DNA from: JAHFLQ01 sp964432465
GTDB taxonomy: Bacteria > Patescibacteriota > Minisyncoccia > UBA6257 > WO2-44-18
Direction: 5' to 3'
Assembly (NCBI GenBank): GCA_964432465.1
Contig: CAYSNI010000008.1
Span: 1 to 19,359, forward strand
DNA: 19,359 nt
The notes under the pieces are model-generated. The model saw only the letters and a program-made list of their open reading frames with translations. It was not told the origin of the DNA and did no database searches. How positions within the stretch are numbered: position 1 is the stretch's first letter; each line of letters opens with the position of its first letter. The translations under genes and the position numbers were made by a program. Below, in pieces: positions 1 to 6,271 of this stretch.

Positions 1-1
1 C

Positions 2-289
2 GTCCACTTCAACAAAGTGATGACGAGCGACGAGGTCCTAGCCGAGCTGAAGAAGCGAGGCCTGAGACCGGCTACGCTCTGGGAGCTCCTCGCCTTCGGT
101 GAGAAATTCCCGGAGACACAGAGAGAGTTCCCGATAGTGGCGCTCGGTTCTGGCTGGCGGGATCCGTACGGCTCTCGGAGTGTCGCCTATCTCGGCGGGT
201 GGGGCGGCGAGCGCGGGCTCAATCTGGACTGGCGCGGCCGCGGTTGGTTCGGCGGCGACCGGTGTCTGGCTTTCCGCAAGGTCAGCTAG
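2..289 (+). CDS. 3' part of a GC-rich hypothetical protein with a hypervariable-looking C-terminus
   Basis: The frame is open to the window edge, so the true start is probably upstream; the first internal starts are GTG at 17 and ATG at 20. The visible part has a conserved-looking block (ATLWELLAFGEKFPE, then REFPIVALGSGW) followed by a Gly/Trp/Arg-rich tail ending CLAFRK. I recall this layout from a multi-copy uncharacterised CPR family whose last ~45 residues differ between paralogues, but I cannot verify it here. In the tail, the four codons between the last two Trp (CGC GGC CGC GGT) and the four after the last Trp (TTC GGC GGC GAC) all end in C or T. The gene is clearly richer in GC than its neighbours. 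Function is unknown; a C-type-lectin-like variable protein is one possibility. A strong terminator follows 20 bases after the TAG stop. Confidence 0.6.
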   Translation, partial: VHFNKVMTSDEVLAELKKRGLRPATLWELLAFGEKFPETQREFPIVALGSGWRDPYGSRSVAYLGGWGGERGLNLDWRGRGWFGGDRCLAFRKVS

Positions 290-309
290 ACCACTGGAAA
301 TCTGGTTTT

Positions 310-344
310 ACCCCCACCAAGTCTAACTTGGTGGGGGTTTTAAT
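310..344 (+). terminator. Intrinsic terminator of the first gene
   Basis: The stem ACCCCCACCAAGT (310-322) pairs perfectly with 326-338 around a 3-base loop and runs into TTTT. It lies 20 bases after the stop codon of the upstream gene. Confidence 0.9.
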
Positions 345-378
345 TTCTGCTGTTATGAGATGTGAGTAAGATTATTGC

Positions 379-384
379 TATAAT
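379..384 (+). promoter_or_regulatory. -10 box for a probably leaderless glycosyltransferase mRNA
   Basis: A perfect TATAAT ends 7 bases before the ATG at 392, so transcription would start on or next to the start codon. No Shine-Dalgarno sequence and no good -35 box are visible. Confidence 0.6.
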
Positions 385-391
385 CTAAAAG

Positions 392-1522
392 ATGCGCATA
401 CTCGCGGATGTACGACTTTTAAGCCGGGGAGGGGCTTCGGGAATTGAAGAATACACCCGGAATTTACTTCAGGCGCTTTTTGCGGCTGACCAGGAGAACG
501 AATACTCTTTGTTTTACAACGGATTTCGCAAAGAGCCGCTTAACCTAAATGTAGCCCCTCGACCAGGCTCAGGGACTAATATTATTGATTGGCGGATACC
601 GAATAAAATACTGGACGCCGGAACCAGGTTTTTCGGTTGGCCGACAATTGACCGCCTAATCAAAACCGATCTTGTTTTTAGTCCGCACTTTAATATTCTT
701 AAGACCGCTAACGCTCCGCGCGTGGTCACATTTCATGATCTTTCGTTTTTGCATCACCCGTATTTTTTTTCAGCGAAGCAAAAATTCTGGCATTGGCTAC
801 AGAATATTCAGAAGCAGGCAAGTGAGGCGGCAAAGATCATTGCCGTTTCCGAGTTTACGAAAAGTGATTTAGTGAATCTCTTAAATATTCCCGCGGAAAA
901 AGTTGAAGTGATCTATTCGGGCGTGGCGGAAGATTTTCGAGTTATTGAAAAGAAGGAACTCACCGGAGCTCGTCCATTTTTTCTTTCTCTTGGTACTCTT
1001 GAGCCGAGAAAGAACGTTCCGGCCATAATTCGCGCCTTCAATCTTCTTAAGCAAGACGCGCTTTTTGCCGATTGGCAGTTGGTAATTGCCGGTAAGCAGG
1101 GCTGGATTCATCGGAGTATTGATCGAGAGGCGGAAGAATCGCCCTTCCGGAGCGATATTGTCTTTACGGGAATGGTAAAGCCTAAAGAGCGGGTTTTGTT
1201 ATATAATTTAGCTAAGGTCTTTGTCTACCCTTCTTTCTTCGAAGGCTTTGGTTTTCCGCCTTTAGAGGCTCAGGCGAGCGGCTGTCCGGTAGTGGCTTCT
1301 GACCGCACTTCCTTGCCTGAAGTGCTGGGCAAAAGCGCTCTCCTAATTGATCCATGGAGGACGGAAGAGTTAGCGGAAGCAATGCGAGAGGCGGCTCTTA
1401 ATCATACTACTCGAGAGAGATTAATTAAGACCGGCTTCGAAAACGCAAGTAAATTTACTTGGAAAAAAACCGCGGAAGAAACTTTAAAAATTTTCAGAGA
1501 TGCGCAACAAAAAATTTTTTGA
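392..1522 (+). CDS. Glycosyltransferase family 4 (GT-B fold)
   Basis: The 376-residue protein transfers a sugar from a nucleotide-sugar donor to an acceptor glycan or lipid on the cytoplasmic side of the membrane. The N-terminal half carries a Gly-rich acceptor-side loop (SRGGASGIEEYTRNL, 11-25). The C-terminal half has the donor-domain start FFLSLGTLEPRKN (196-208) and the EX7E motif of retaining GT4 enzymes, EGFGFPPLE (E284 and E292), followed by SGCPVVASDRTSLPEV. Its length is normal for the family. It overlaps the next gene by 23 bases, so the two are probably cotranscribed and translationally coupled. Donor and acceptor cannot be told from sequence; the DUF4012 partner suggests envelope polysaccharide. 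The ATG at 392 directly follows a TATAAT box. Confidence 0.9.
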   Translation: MRILADVRLLSRGGASGIEEYTRNLLQALFAADQENEYSLFYNGFRKEPLNLNVAPRPGSGTNIIDWRIPNKILDAGTRFFGWPTIDRLIKTDLVFSPHFNILKTANAPRVVTFHDLSFLHHPYFFSAKQKFWHWLQNIQKQASEAAKIIAVSEFTKSDLVNLLNIPAEKVEVIYSGVAEDFRVIEKKELTGARPFFLSLGTLEPRKNVPAIIRAFNLLKQDALFADWQLVIAGKQGWIHRSIDREAEESPFRSDIVFTGMVKPKERVLLYNLAKVFVYPSFFEGFGFPPLEAQASGCPVVASDRTSLPEVLGKSALLIDPWRTEELAEAMREAALNHTTRERLIKTGFENASKFTWKKTAEETLKIFRDAQQKIF

Positions 1523-3449
1523 TATCAAGCAACCCGGGCATAAGACAGCGACGCCTCGGGTAGTCCATTTCCCTCAACACCTACCGGCGCTCCCTATTTT
1601 TAAAAATATTGGTAAGCTGCGTCGACGGATTGGCGGAGCGGTAATTACGCTAGTTTCTTTAGTGCTGATTTTCTCATTTTTTGGTGGAGAGGTCTTTGAA
1701 TTTAAAAATGACGCTGTCTCTTCGGCGCCGAAGATCTACGCCGATTTTAAAGATGGGGCGAGCGCTCTCTTTGGTTTTGACCTTGAAAAGGCCAAGTCGT
1801 CATTTGAATCAGCGAATCAGAGAGTTGCTGATTTGCACAGTCAGGCGCCGCTAAGTCTAGTACCGGCAATCATCAGCAACCTTTTTAACGTAAGCCAGGG
1901 AGCGGTGCGAGTGAGCGCTATTCTTTCTGATCTGCAGGTGAACGGCCTTTCTCTTCTCTTGGGAAAACAGGGAGAAAAATTGTTGTCTTTATTACAAAAT
2001 TTGAGCAATGAAATTGTCGGACTTGATAGCACTAGTCGAGAATTAGAGGCGCAAGCGGTTGATGTGGGCTATCCGTTGGGAGCAGATTTTAAAAATATGA
2101 GCGCCAATCTAGGAGAGGCCGGAAACTTTCTTTCGGTTTTTACGGAATGGCTTTCTTCTAAAAATAAACAGCGCTTACTGCTCTTCTTCCAGAATCCATC
2201 AGAGATGCGTCCGGGCGGGGGATTTATCGGTAGCTATGGTATTGCCACGATTTTTCAGGGCAATTTACTCGATCTTTCGGTGAGGGATATTTATGATCCA
2301 GATGGCCAGTTAGATTTGAAGGTTGTGCCACCGAAGCCTTTACAGGGAATTACTGACACTTGGGAAGCGCGCGACGCCAACTGGTTCCTGGATTTTCCGA
2401 CTTCTGCTAGGAAGGTCACTCAATTTTTAGAAGCTTCAAAAATATATAGTGAACAGGGAGTAACATTCAGCGGGGCAGTAGCATTGAATATTGCAGTTTT
2501 AGAAGATATTTTGCGGGTGGTTGGGCCAATTGTTCTTAATGAATACAAAATTACGGTTACTTCCGAGAACGTACTTAGAGAATTACAGGCGGAGGTGGAG
2601 GCAGGAGAAGATAAAGCGCGAGGAGAGCCTAAGAAGATATTGCAAATTTTAACCCCAGCCATTTTTGAAAAATTATCCAAGCTGGATTCGACTCAGAAGC
2701 AAGAATTGTTCCAAAAACTTGCTAAGCGATTCACCGCAAAGGACGTAATGATTTATTTCAAAGATCCGATAATCCAAAATTATCTGCAGAGAATAGGCGT
2801 GGCTGGAGAATTAGCAGAACTACCAAATAATTTTTTCGGCGATTATCTGGGCATCGTGAATGCTAGCGTGGGCGGGGGTAAAAGTGATGAGATGATCGAG
2901 CAGACAACTAAATTTACGAGCGTTTTCGAAATTGATGGCCGGATTAAGAATCAGGTGACGATTAGCAGAAGCCACCAAGGCAATAACGAAAATGAGTGGT
3001 GGTATAAAGCGACTAACCGAGCTTATATTCAGCTTTACACTCCAAACGGAGCAAAGCTAGTCAGAACTATCGGAGCGACCGAGAAGGTGATTAAACCACT
3101 TGTTACTTATACCGGTAAGAATTTTCAGATTGATCCGGATCTTTTCGCTCTTGAGCAGGAGTCTTCATTTTTGGGTAAAGATATTTTTTCCACTTGGCTA
3201 GATGTTAAGGCTGGAGTTAGTAAAAAAATAGTCTTCGAATACTATAATCCCTATCGCTTTAATTTTCAGCCGGGACCTTATCAATTTATTTTTGATAAAC
3301 AGTCCGGCTATCGAGGCGGATTGGAGCTAACCTTTCAAGCGCCAGTAGGTTTTAAATGGCAGGAGAGTAACTCGAGTACATTCAGCGCTTCTTTCGAAGA
3401 TCTGCCGCGCCGAATTGTGCTAGATCTAAATCTTTTGGCAATGCAGTAG
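1500..3449 (+). CDS. DUF4012 membrane-anchored extracellular protein
   Basis: This 649-residue protein has a short basic N-terminus, one transmembrane segment (about residues 43-62, GGAVITLVSLVLIF) and a large, probably extracytoplasmic domain. The DUF4012 hallmark QNPSEMRPGGGFIGSYG lies at 231-247, followed by a beta-rich region with DIYDPDGQLD and the typical later segment DANWFLDFP. DUF4012 is common in CPR and Actinobacteria and is often found in polysaccharide loci; its biochemical role is not established. The ATG lies inside the end of the glycosyltransferase gene, and the first residues are basic (MRNKKFFDIK), which favours this start. Its last 68 bases overlap the convergent pseudouridine synthase gene. 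Confidence 0.88.
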   Translation: MRNKKFFDIKQPGHKTATPRVVHFPQHLPALPIFKNIGKLRRRIGGAVITLVSLVLIFSFFGGEVFEFKNDAVSSAPKIYADFKDGASALFGFDLEKAKSSFESANQRVADLHSQAPLSLVPAIISNLFNVSQGAVRVSAILSDLQVNGLSLLLGKQGEKLLSLLQNLSNEIVGLDSTSRELEAQAVDVGYPLGADFKNMSANLGEAGNFLSVFTEWLSSKNKQRLLLFFQNPSEMRPGGGFIGSYGIATIFQGNLLDLSVRDIYDPDGQLDLKVVPPKPLQGITDTWEARDANWFLDFPTSARKVTQFLEASKIYSEQGVTFSGAVALNIAVLEDILRVVGPIVLNEYKITVTSENVLRELQAEVEAGEDKARGEPKKILQILTPAIFEKLSKLDSTQKQELFQKLAKRFTAKDVMIYFKDPIIQNYLQRIGVAGELAELPNNFFGDYLGIVNASVGGGKSDEMIEQTTKFTSVFEIDGRIKNQVTISRSHQGNNENEWWYKATNRAYIQLYTPNGAKLVRTIGATEKVIKPLVTYTGKNFQIDPDLFALEQESSFLGKDIFSTWLDVKAGVSKKIVFEYYNPYRFNFQPGPYQFIFDKQSGYRGGLELTFQAPVGFKWQESNSSTFSASFEDLPRRIVLDLNLLAMQ

Positions 3450-4101
3450 TAAATTTCTTTCGTGCCCCATTTGGTAGGGTTATTTCTAACTCCAGAGCAT
3501 GAAGGAATAGTCGGCGTAAACCTTTCGGCCGTTCTCGCTGACTATAAAGTTTATCGCCAACCACCGGGTGATGAAGGGCCGCGAGATGAACACGGATCTG
3601 GTGGGTACGACCGGTCAGCGGTTCAACTTCCATCAGGCTATAAGGGCCAATTTCTTTTTTAACCCGATAGATGGTTTTTGCCGCCTTCACCATCTTAGTG
3701 CTTTCATCTATTTTTACCGTGCGTTTTAGTGTGCCGGATTTGATACCAATCGGCTTTTCAATGATGCCGGAGCGCATTTCGAACTGACCCCAAACCAAAG
3801 CTAAGTAGGTTTTGCGCACTTTGTGGGCTCGAAACTGTCCTTTTAAAAACTCAAAGGATTTTTGGTTTTTAGCGACAATCATTACGCCGGAAGTTTCTTT
3901 GTCCAGTCGGTGTACGATGCCGGGACGCAAGGTTGGCTCATCGCCAACTTTTTTAATTGATGGGTATTTTTTTACTAGCCAGGCGACTAGAGTCTTGTTG
4001 TCAGGATGAGCCTTAATTGTGTGCGTCAAAAGACCGGCGGGTTTGTTGATAACTAGAGCATCTTTGTCTTCGTAAATAATTTTTGGAGTAAGTGTAGCCA
4101 T
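3382..4101 (-). CDS. RluA-family 23S rRNA pseudouridine synthase
   Basis: The enzyme isomerises uridine to pseudouridine in rRNA or tRNA. The catalytic motif GIVHRLDKETSGVMI has the active-site Asp at about residue 67, and the family signature EPLTGRTHQIRVHLA is present. The domain starts almost at once (KIIYEDKDALVINKPAG), so the N-terminal S4 RNA-binding domain found in RluC/RluD is missing. At 239 residues it is a short form like RluA. I chose the ATG at 4101: the frame is open further upstream, but that extension translates a tRNA-end copy and hairpins and matches no part of the family. No Shine-Dalgarno sequence is evident. The C-terminal ~22 codons overlap the end of the convergent DUF4012 gene. 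The modified position cannot be predicted. Confidence 0.9.
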   Translation of the reverse strand: MATLTPKIIYEDKDALVINKPAGLLTHTIKAHPDNKTLVAWLVKKYPSIKKVGDEPTLRPGIVHRLDKETSGVMIVAKNQKSFEFLKGQFRAHKVRKTYLALVWGQFEMRSGIIEKPIGIKSGTLKRTVKIDESTKMVKAAKTIYRVKKEIGPYSLMEVEPLTGRTHQIRVHLAALHHPVVGDKLYSQRERPKGLRRLFLHALELEITLPNGARKKFTTALPKDLDLAQFGAADLRKKR

Positions 4102-4119
4102 AAATATAATTAATGAATC

Positions 4120-4238
4120 GTGCGCCCTGCTGGGGAATCTCACTCGGCCTTCGGCCTCTTTGAAACCCATCGGTTTCAAGGCTTCCGTCACGGGAAAACT
4201 CCCGTTTTCCCGACCCCTTTCCCGTGCGATCTAGTTCG
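4120..4238 (-). repeat. tRNA-Val 3'-end copy fused to three hairpins
   Basis: Bases 4120-4134 repeat 15 bases of the tRNA-Val 3' end (4293-4307) in the same orientation, offset by 173. The rest of the tRNA is absent. In its place are three palindromes: GGCC-ttc-GGCC, TTGAAACC-catc-GGTTTCAA and GGGAAAAC-tccc-GTTTTCCC. The unit sits directly upstream of the pseudouridine synthase start. The 371-base gap 4102-4472 holds this unit, tRNA-Val, its promoter and one terminator. Confidence 0.75.
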
Positions 4239-4293
4239 AGAAAATAATATTAGCTTGATTTGGTGATTGATTTTACATGAATGATTTCATGTG

Positions 4294-4365
4294 TGCGCCC
4301 TGCTGGGATCGAACCAGCGACCTTTTCAATGTCAATGAAACGCTCTACCACTGAGCTAAGGGCGC
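4294..4365 (-). tRNA. tRNA-Val (anticodon GAC)
   Basis: The minus strand folds as a full cloverleaf. The acceptor GCGCCCT pairs with AGGGCGC, the D arm is AGCTCAGTGGTAGAGC, the anticodon stem TTTCA/TGAAA holds the loop TTGACAT, and the T arm is GCTGG-TTCGATC-CCAGC. The discriminator is A and the CCA end is not encoded. Anticodon GAC reads GUC and GUU valine codons. Confidence 0.95.
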
Positions 4366-4376
4366 TAACTGTTCAA

Positions 4377-4404
4377 ATTATACATAATTTAGCCTTATCG
4401 GCAA
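4377..4404 (-). promoter_or_regulatory. Promoter of tRNA-Val
   Basis: On the minus strand TTGCCG (4399-4404) lies 16 bases before TATAAT (4377-4382), and the tRNA 5' end is 11 bases further on. Confidence 0.65.
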
Positions 4405-4456
4405 ATAAAAACCATCGCTTTGCGATTGCGAGCATATAAGGATAAGAATTCATTAT

Positions 4457-4483
4457 AAAAAACCACCAATCATTAATTGGTGG
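4457..4483 (-). terminator. Terminator of the seven-helix membrane protein gene
   Basis: CCACCAAT (4463-4470) and ATTGGTGG (4476-4483) form an 8-bp stem. On the minus strand it is followed by TTTTTT. The stop codon of the gene lies inside the loop. Confidence 0.85.
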
Positions 4484-5051
4484 CGGGCTTTTTTCTGGGG
4501 AGCCACACGAGAGTGGCCACGGTGCAATCAATGGCAATAGCAGCGCTTGGGAAAAGCAGAAAGGTGAGCTCCCATCTTTCGGATCCGATAAGGCTTACTA
4601 GCGCACCGGAAGCGAAAAGTGTCCATGCCCACTTGTTCTCGCCGGAAGGATTCAGCCAAGCCTTGGCGATGGTTGGAATGGCTCCAAACAGTAAAACTCC
4701 AACATTCAGAAGAAGGGCGGGTAATGAAGAGGCGACAGACACCCATAGAACGATGCTTATCGCCGCTAGAACCGAACAGATTGTTTCCGTTCGGCCCCAA
4801 TTTTTTTCGCCATACTTTAGTGAAAGAACGGCTACTGCTAGGGCGCCAATTGTAAAGCCGAGTGGAAGCCACAAGGCGCTCCAAGCTCTTTCGTTGACCA
4901 TACTTGCAACAACTACTATGTCGCTGGTAAGCCAGATGAACCAGGATGCCCGGTTTGGACGAGTTTCCTTTTTCATAATCGCAACAATATAAGGAATGTA
5001 AGCGACTGTTACCAGAAGACCAGCGATAATCCCAGCAATCTTCGTAAGCAT
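4473..5051 (-). CDS. Seven-helix membrane protein, possibly PQ-loop/SemiSWEET-like
   Basis: The 192-residue protein has about seven hydrophobic segments (roughly 3-25, 37-52, 57-78, 90-107, 110-130, 141-156, 162-183). The two halves look related: AYIPYIVAIMKKETRPNRAS near 17-36 and GAIPTIAKAW...NKWAW near 123-144 each have a helix with a central Pro followed by a polar linker. This resembles the PQ-loop/SWEET pattern of a duplicated three-helix bundle, but no exact PQ dipeptide is present, so substrate and family are uncertain. Translation starts at ATG 5051 behind AAAGGGG, a good Shine-Dalgarno sequence. A near-consensus promoter lies upstream and a terminator overlaps the stop, so it is a single-gene transcription unit. 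Confidence 0.8.
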   Translation of the reverse strand: MLTKIAGIIAGLLVTVAYIPYIVAIMKKETRPNRASWFIWLTSDIVVVASMVNERAWSALWLPLGFTIGALAVAVLSLKYGEKNWGRTETICSVLAAISIVLWVSVASSLPALLLNVGVLLFGAIPTIAKAWLNPSGENKWAWTLFASGALVSLIGSERWELTFLLFPSAAIAIDCTVATLVWLPRKKPATN

Positions 5052-5078
5052 GGAACCCCTTTCAAATTTCTAGCTAGT

Positions 5079-5106
5079 ATTATAACAAATTTATATAAAA
5101 AGTCAA
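5079..5106 (-). promoter_or_regulatory. Near-consensus sigma-70 promoter
   Basis: On the minus strand TTGACT (5101-5106), a 16-base spacer and TATAAT (5079-5084) precede the membrane protein ATG (5051), leaving a leader of about 20 bases with a Shine-Dalgarno sequence. Confidence 0.8.
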
Positions 5107-5114
5107 TCAAATTT

Positions 5115-5137
5115 AAAATACCCGTTAAGGGTATTTT
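5115..5137. terminator. Hairpin, possible terminator
   Basis: AAAATACCC (5115-5123) pairs perfectly with GGGTATTTT (5129-5137) around GTTAA. It could end minus-strand transcription from the repeat-protein gene, though the tail after the stem is only moderately T-rich. Confidence 0.5.
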
Positions 5138-5188
5138 AAAAAGTGCAGTATTCTTGAATTAGTCCGAACGCATTTTACCGAAAAAATC

Positions 5189-5337
5189 CCCCCGCCTGCG
5201 TGGCCGAAGCCACTTCGGCGAGGCGAAGGCCCGCGAAGATTCGGAAAGGCGGCGCCTGTCCGCCGAAGCCTCGGCGCAGGCGGGGAGCCGCACCACTGAC
5301 GATTTTCCGCCTTCACTAAAGTTTCGGCGGACAGGCA
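5189..5337. repeat. Cluster of GC-rich palindromic repeats
   Basis: This gene-free, GC-rich stretch contains nested inverted repeats: GTGGC-cgaa-GCCAC (5200-5213), CGCCGA-agcc-TCGGCG (5261-5276), and a 14-base arm GCCTGTCCGCCGAA (5254-5267) repeated in inverse at 5323-5336. It resembles the dispersed palindromic repeats seen in CPR intergenic regions. The 406-base gap 5052-5457 otherwise holds only the promoter, the hairpin at 5115 and a short ATTCGC/GCGAAT inverted repeat near 5371-5391. Confidence 0.7.
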
Positions 5338-5457
5338 AGTTTTTCTTTGGTGGCATTCAATCCAAGTATTCGCAAAGCGGAAGCGAATATCCAAAAAATT
5401 ATGAACCTAATCAAAATACAATCTCAGCAAGAAAAAATTAGCTCACTTAAGAGATTA

Positions 5458-5736
5458 CTATTTTTTAGAGCTGATGTCTTCCCAAGTTGCGTCTGCGGGC
5501 AAACCTTTTTTAGCAGCAAACTTCTTGCGAGATTCTTCGGAATCATGTTTGCTGATGTCTTCCCAAGTTGCGCCTGCGGGCAAACCTTTTTCAGCAGCAA
5601 ACATCTTGCGAGATTCTTCGGAATTATGTTTGCTGATGTCTTCCCAAGTTGCGCCTGCGGGCAAACCTTTTTCAGCAGCAGACTTCTTGCGAGATTCTTC
5701 GGAACCGGTATCAATGTTTCCCATTTTTTCTGGCAT
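5458..5736 (-). CDS. Small protein of three 27-residue repeats, function unknown
   Basis: The 92-residue soluble protein starts MPEKMGNIDTG and then repeats SEESRKxxAAEKGLPAGATW followed by EDISKH three times. Residues vary at only a few places, and the last repeat ends in SSKK. It is highly charged with no Cys, signal peptide or membrane segment. Each unit could form a charged helix (SEESRKKFAAEKG) followed by a Pro/Gly turn and a second short helix (ATWEDISKH). I recognise no family. Translation starts at ATG 5736 behind AAGGA with good spacing, and a TATAAT box lies about 60 bases upstream. Both support this minus frame over the other open frames that the repeat creates. The near-identity of the units suggests recent expansion. 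Confidence 0.8.
   Translation of the reverse strand: MPEKMGNIDTGSEESRKKSAAEKGLPAGATWEDISKHNSEESRKMFAAEKGLPAGATWEDISKHDSEESRKKFAAKKGLPADATWEDISSKK
5473..5715. repeat. Three tandem 81-base coding repeats
   Basis: GATGTCTTCCCAAGTTGCG recurs at 5473, 5554 and 5635, exactly 81 bases apart, with only a few differences between units. The units encode the 27-residue repeats of the small minus-strand protein. Confidence 0.95.
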
Positions 5737-5795
5737 ATTTTTGTCCTTAAAAGATTAATTAATTATTTGAGAAGTTCGACAATCTTCTCAATCGG

Positions 5796-5801
5796 ATTAT
5801 A
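5796..5801 (-). promoter_or_regulatory. -10 box of the repeat-protein gene
   Basis: TATAAT on the minus strand predicts a start near 5789. That base begins the inverted repeat GAGAAG (5784-5789 on this strand) / CTTCTC (5769-5774), so the mRNA would begin with a hairpin, followed by an AT-rich leader and AAGGA before the ATG. No clear -35 box is seen. Confidence 0.5.
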
Positions 5802-5861
5802 TCATAATTGGGATTGGATTAAAAAATTTTCTTCCCCCAAAACTCTTTGACTTTTCCTTTC

Positions 5862-5947
5862 TGGTGCCCGGGGCGAGAGTCGAACTCGCATGACCTTGCG
5901 GCCAATGGATTTTGAGTCCATCGCGTCTGCCATTCCGCCACCCGGGC
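5862..5947 (-). tRNA. tRNA-Leu (anticodon CAA)
   Basis: This is a class II tRNA. The acceptor GCCCGGG pairs with CCCGGGC, the anticodon stem ATGGA/TCCAT holds the loop CTCAAAA, the long variable arm is TGGCC-GCAA-GGTCA, and the T arm is GCGAG-TTCGACT-CTCGC. The discriminator is A and CCA is encoded (5862-5864). It reads UUG. Confidence 0.95.
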
Positions 5948-5986
5948 ATATTTTAATTATCTCGGCAAAGCCTCAGTCAAAAAGTT

Positions 5987-6048
5987 GTGCCGGGTGTCGG
6001 CCCTGGGAGCTTTTTGCTCCCGTCGATCGGAATCGACCCACCCGGGCA
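5987..6048 (-). repeat. tRNA-Leu-like mini hairpin cluster with an acceptor-like stem
   Basis: Bases 6038-6048 copy the 5' end of tRNA-Leu(CAA) (5938-5948), offset by 100. On the minus strand the ends TGCCCGGGTG and CACCCGGCA pair like an acceptor stem. Between them lie two perfect hairpins, GTCGAT-tccg-ATCGAC and GGGAGC-aaaaa-GCTCCC, and a T run follows the 3' end. It is not a tRNA, because it has no anticodon or T arm. Confidence 0.65.
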
Positions 6049-6051
6049 ATG

Positions 6052-6219
6052 GCACTCTCCAAACACCAGCCCTTTCAATTGACCGCTTCACTTAAGACTA
6101 TTTTATTCAATTGCTTCGTTAGCGCTCCTCGCAGTATGTCTATACAGCTCGGAGCGAAGCCTCGCACTTGAAGCAAAATAGTTCTTATCAATTAGGAAAA
6201 GCAGATGTTTGGAGAGTGC
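6052..6219. repeat. 168-base imperfect palindrome, possible structured RNA
   Basis: Perfect 14-base ends (GCACTCTCCAAACA at 6052-6065, its inverse at 6206-6219) enclose further paired blocks: ACTATTTT (6097-6104) with 6175-6182, GCTT (6113-6116) with 6157-6160, and CGCTCC (6123-6128) with 6151-6156. An asymmetric internal bubble separates the outer and inner stems. A long hairpin with a central bubble is also the shape of 6S RNA, but I see no conserved 6S sequence. It could be a miniature inverted-repeat element. The 535-base gap 5737-6271 holds this palindrome, the hairpin cluster, tRNA-Leu and a promoter. Confidence 0.6.
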
Positions 6220-6271
6220 GGTTAGCAAACTATTAATAATTTAAGCGATTTTGTAGTAAAATGGAAGAGCA

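Noticed and set aside
4102..4191. 30-residue N-terminal extension of the pseudouridine synthase
   Set aside because: It translates hairpins and a tRNA-end copy. The family domain begins right after the Met at 4101.
4477..4992. Plus-strand frame opposite the seven-helix membrane protein
   Set aside because: The minus strand has a promoter, a Shine-Dalgarno sequence, a terminator and membrane helices; the plus frame is its antisense shadow.
5473..5715. Evenly spaced repeats that could suggest a CRISPR array
   Set aside because: The 81-base units are contiguous and repeat over their whole length without unique spacers, and they encode a protein with a proper start.
5347..5850. Long plus-strand frame across the tandem repeats
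   Set aside because: A periodic 81-base unit keeps several frames open. The minus frame has the Shine-Dalgarno sequence, a balanced charged composition and a -10 box; the plus frame is Cys/Phe-rich and has none.
5890..6171. 93-codon plus frame over tRNA-Leu(CAA) and the palindromes
   Set aside because: It runs antisense to a confident tRNA and through structured repeats.
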